Of a DNA stretch of 34,476 nucleotides, positions 33,001 through 34,476 are shown piece by piece. A program made the translations under genes and the position numbers. Every line of letters begins with the position of its first letter. Position 1 is the first letter of the stretch. The DNA is taken from positions 46,225 through 80,700 of the forward strand of contig NZ_KN676116.1 of NCBI RefSeq assembly GCF_000802185.1, in the 5' to 3' direction. The stretch is from Belnapia sp. F-4-1. GTDB lineage: Bacteria > Pseudomonadota > Alphaproteobacteria > Acetobacterales > Acetobacteraceae. The notes beneath the pieces were generated by a model. It searched no databases. It had not been told where the DNA came from and worked only from the letters and a program-made list of their open reading frames with translations.

Positions 33001-33917
33001 GCCAGGCTGTCTCGCCGGCCACAGACCGCGCCTACGGCCTGGCCCGGGTCGCCCGGGTCTGGCGGCTCTCCCGTGCCACGGTCTACCGCCACCGTGCGGC
33101 GCCCGACCCCACGGCGCCGGCCGGGCCAACACGCCGGGGCCCGGTAGGTGCCTGCTCCGATGCCGCGTTGCTCGAGCACATCCGCGCCCAGATCCTTGGC
33201 TCGCGCCTGCATGGTGAGGGCTACCGCAAGATCTGGGCCCGGCTGCGCCATGCCGGCATCCGCACCTCGGCTCGCCGGGTCCGGCGCCTCATGGGCCAGC
33301 ACGGCCTGCTCGCGCCACACCGCGTCGGCCGTCCCGAGCAGCGCGCCCATGACGGCACGATCACCACCACCGCCGTGGATGCAATGTGGGGGACCGACAT
33401 GACCGAAACCGTGACCGTAAAGGAGGGCCGGGCTCGGGTGTTCGTCGCTGTCGACCACTGCTCCGGCGAGTGCGTCGGCAACCATGCCGCGCGCTCCGGC
33501 AACCGCTTCGAGGCACTCGAGCCGATCCGGCAGGGTGTCCTGCGCCACTTCGGCCGCATCGAAAAGAACGCAGCCAAGGGTCTCGCTCTGCGCCACGACC
33601 ATGGCTCCAACTACATGTCCGGCGACTTGCAGGACGAGATCGCCTTCCTCGGCATCGAGAGCTCGCCCTCCTTCGTCCGCCAGCCCGAGGGCAACGGCGT
33701 CGCCGAGCGCTTTATCCGTACCTTGAAAGAGAACTTCCTCTGGGTGCACACCTTCGACACCATCGAAGAGCTGCGCCGCGGGCTGCAGGACTTCGTTGCC
33801 CACTACAACGCCACCTGGCTCGTCGCCATGCACGGCTACTGCACCCCGAATCAGATCCGCGCCGAGCAACGCGGCCTTGCTCAGTGCCTACCTACCCATC
33901 TACCCTTGGCCGCCTGA
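32997..33917 (+). CDS. IS3-family transposase OrfB, copy 2
   Basis: The translation is identical to OrfB of copy 1 (986-1906), with all three catalytic acids present and the D(35)E spacing. ATGA overlaps the orfA stop. Both copies appear intact, so either could supply transposase for the other. Confidence 0.92.
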   Translation: MSQAVSPATDRAYGLARVARVWRLSRATVYRHRAAPDPTAPAGPTRRGPVGACSDAALLEHIRAQILGSRLHGEGYRKIWARLRHAGIRTSARRVRRLMGQHGLLAPHRVGRPEQRAHDGTITTTAVDAMWGTDMTETVTVKEGRARVFVAVDHCSGECVGNHAARSGNRFEALEPIRQGVLRHFGRIEKNAAKGLALRHDHGSNYMSGDLQDEIAFLGIESSPSFVRQPEGNGVAERFIRTLKENFLWVHTFDTIEELRRGLQDFVAHYNATWLVAMHGYCTPNQIRAEQRGLAQCLPTHLPLAA

Positions 33918-33956
33918 ACAGCGCAGTCAGCTGTCTCAACAACCGGGCGCACTACA

Positions 33957-34476
33957 GTTCCATGCGGCTGCTTCAGCCGTGCAACACTGTCCGTGAAAGC
34001 GGGTGAAGACCACTCGGCACGTACATTCCACAGCGCTAGGCGCAGACGATCCTCTGTTGGCTTCGTCCTACCCCGCTGGGCGTGCACAACTTCAACCACT
34101 CTGCTCTTGCCGTTGCCTAAACCGCCCCTTCGAGGAGTGATGACGGTTTGGCGCTTCTCACTGGATGAGCGTTGCGCCCCTTGCCCTTTGTGGCGGGGAA
34201 AGACGCGATCTGCTTCGGACATGGAGTTCCAGGTTGGCGAGTGACATTGTCGGTCGCACCGAGCTTTGCCCATGAGTTCGGTAGGGTAAGTGACAAGTCT
34301 CTGCTACCGAAGCTCACAGGACGTAGCGTCATGATCAGCATTTGGCTAACCCGCGCATGTGCTGCGGTCCGACCTTGGAATAGGAAGGTCCGGTTATACG
34401 CTGAGTTCGTAAGCGTCCGGCCTGCACCGCCTTCCCTGGCTTGTAGCGTCCGTTGAGGCTGGCGGCCTTAATGTCG
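33957..34476. other. Right edge, no recognised gene
   Basis: No gene is convincing in the last 520 bases. A minus-strand frame from 34273 (GKARCDRQCHSPTWNSMSEA, later GNGKSRVVEVVHAQRG) runs into the IS and could be part of a cut gene or of another mobile element, but I recognise no domain. Plus-strand frames are short. Confidence 0.4.

Larger units (their letters stand above)
32540..33956 (+). mobile_element. IS3-family insertion sequence, copy 2
   Basis: This is the second copy of the element at 947-2363, same length (1417 bp) but opposite orientation, with identical translated orfA and orfB. The ends are TGGGGTGCGG at the left and GCGCACTACA at the right. No target duplication is visible (GGC left, GTT right). 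With copy 1 it encloses about 30 kb as an inverted pair. It truncates the small ORF at 32332. Confidence 0.9.

Noticed and set aside
947-33956. A composite transposon bounded by the IS3 pair
   Set aside because: No target duplication at the outer ends, and the contents are a patchwork with internal rearrangements. An invertible segment is supported by sequence, but a transposing unit is not.
33957-34476. Group II intron or other retroelement end
   Set aside because: Some sequence looked intron-like, but no domain V hairpin or reverse transcriptase frame is visible.
1-34476. CRISPR arrays, tRNA or rRNA genes
   Set aside because: No regularly spaced repeat-spacer pattern was seen; the three 150-bp repeats are far apart and have inverted termini. 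No cloverleaf or rRNA segment was recognised by eye.

Overview
The window is GC-rich DNA with short intergenic gaps and alphaproteobacterial gene content. Acetobacteraceae of the Roseomonas kind is my best inference, resting on the RepA-type plasmid initiator, the Bug receptor, the CreBCD/M48 block and the small accessory proteins. It reads as a plasmid or island: blocks of ordinary genes are joined at insertion sequences, and many joins cut a gene. No tRNA, rRNA or CRISPR array was seen.

Left end to about 5.1 kb is insertion-sequence dominated. A truncated KilA-N gene abuts an IS3-family element (947-2363, minus). It is followed by an N-terminally truncated EamA transporter, a 150-bp repeat, an IS630-type transposase broken at both ends, and a complete 896-bp IS5/IS427-type element with TA flanks. 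From 5.1 to 12 kb come an HU protein with a Lys/Pro/Ala-rich tail, small accessory ORFs, a gene-free stretch holding three successive minus-strand intrinsic terminators, and a methyl-accepting chemotaxis protein. The 150-bp repeat recurs here twice more.

At 12.09-12.57 kb lies what looks like a plasmid replication origin: iteron-like GGGGACTTTACCAGC repeats, an AT-rich stretch with a short direct repeat, and the first 79 codons of a RepA-like initiator. It is cut by an IS407-group IS3 element (12574-13854). The far side of that element cuts an unrelated peptide-type ABC substrate-binding protein, so the IS marks a rearrangement junction.

From 14.7 to 28 kb most genes look intact: a MYG1-family protein; a Bug/TctC solute receptor divergent from a malate/L-lactate-type dehydrogenase; an envelope-stress-like block (small membrane protein, M48 metalloprotease, small secreted protein, creD, and divergent creB-creC); a VapBC-type toxin-antitoxin pair; and a GNAT acetyltransferase. 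From 28.1 to 31.5 kb a SWIM/SNF2 helicase gene is intact except for one in-frame amber codon just before motif VI. A secreted small protein follows, then a second copy of the first IS3 element in opposite orientation (32540-33956, also 1417 bp). These inverted copies bracket about 30 kb and could invert it by homologous recombination.
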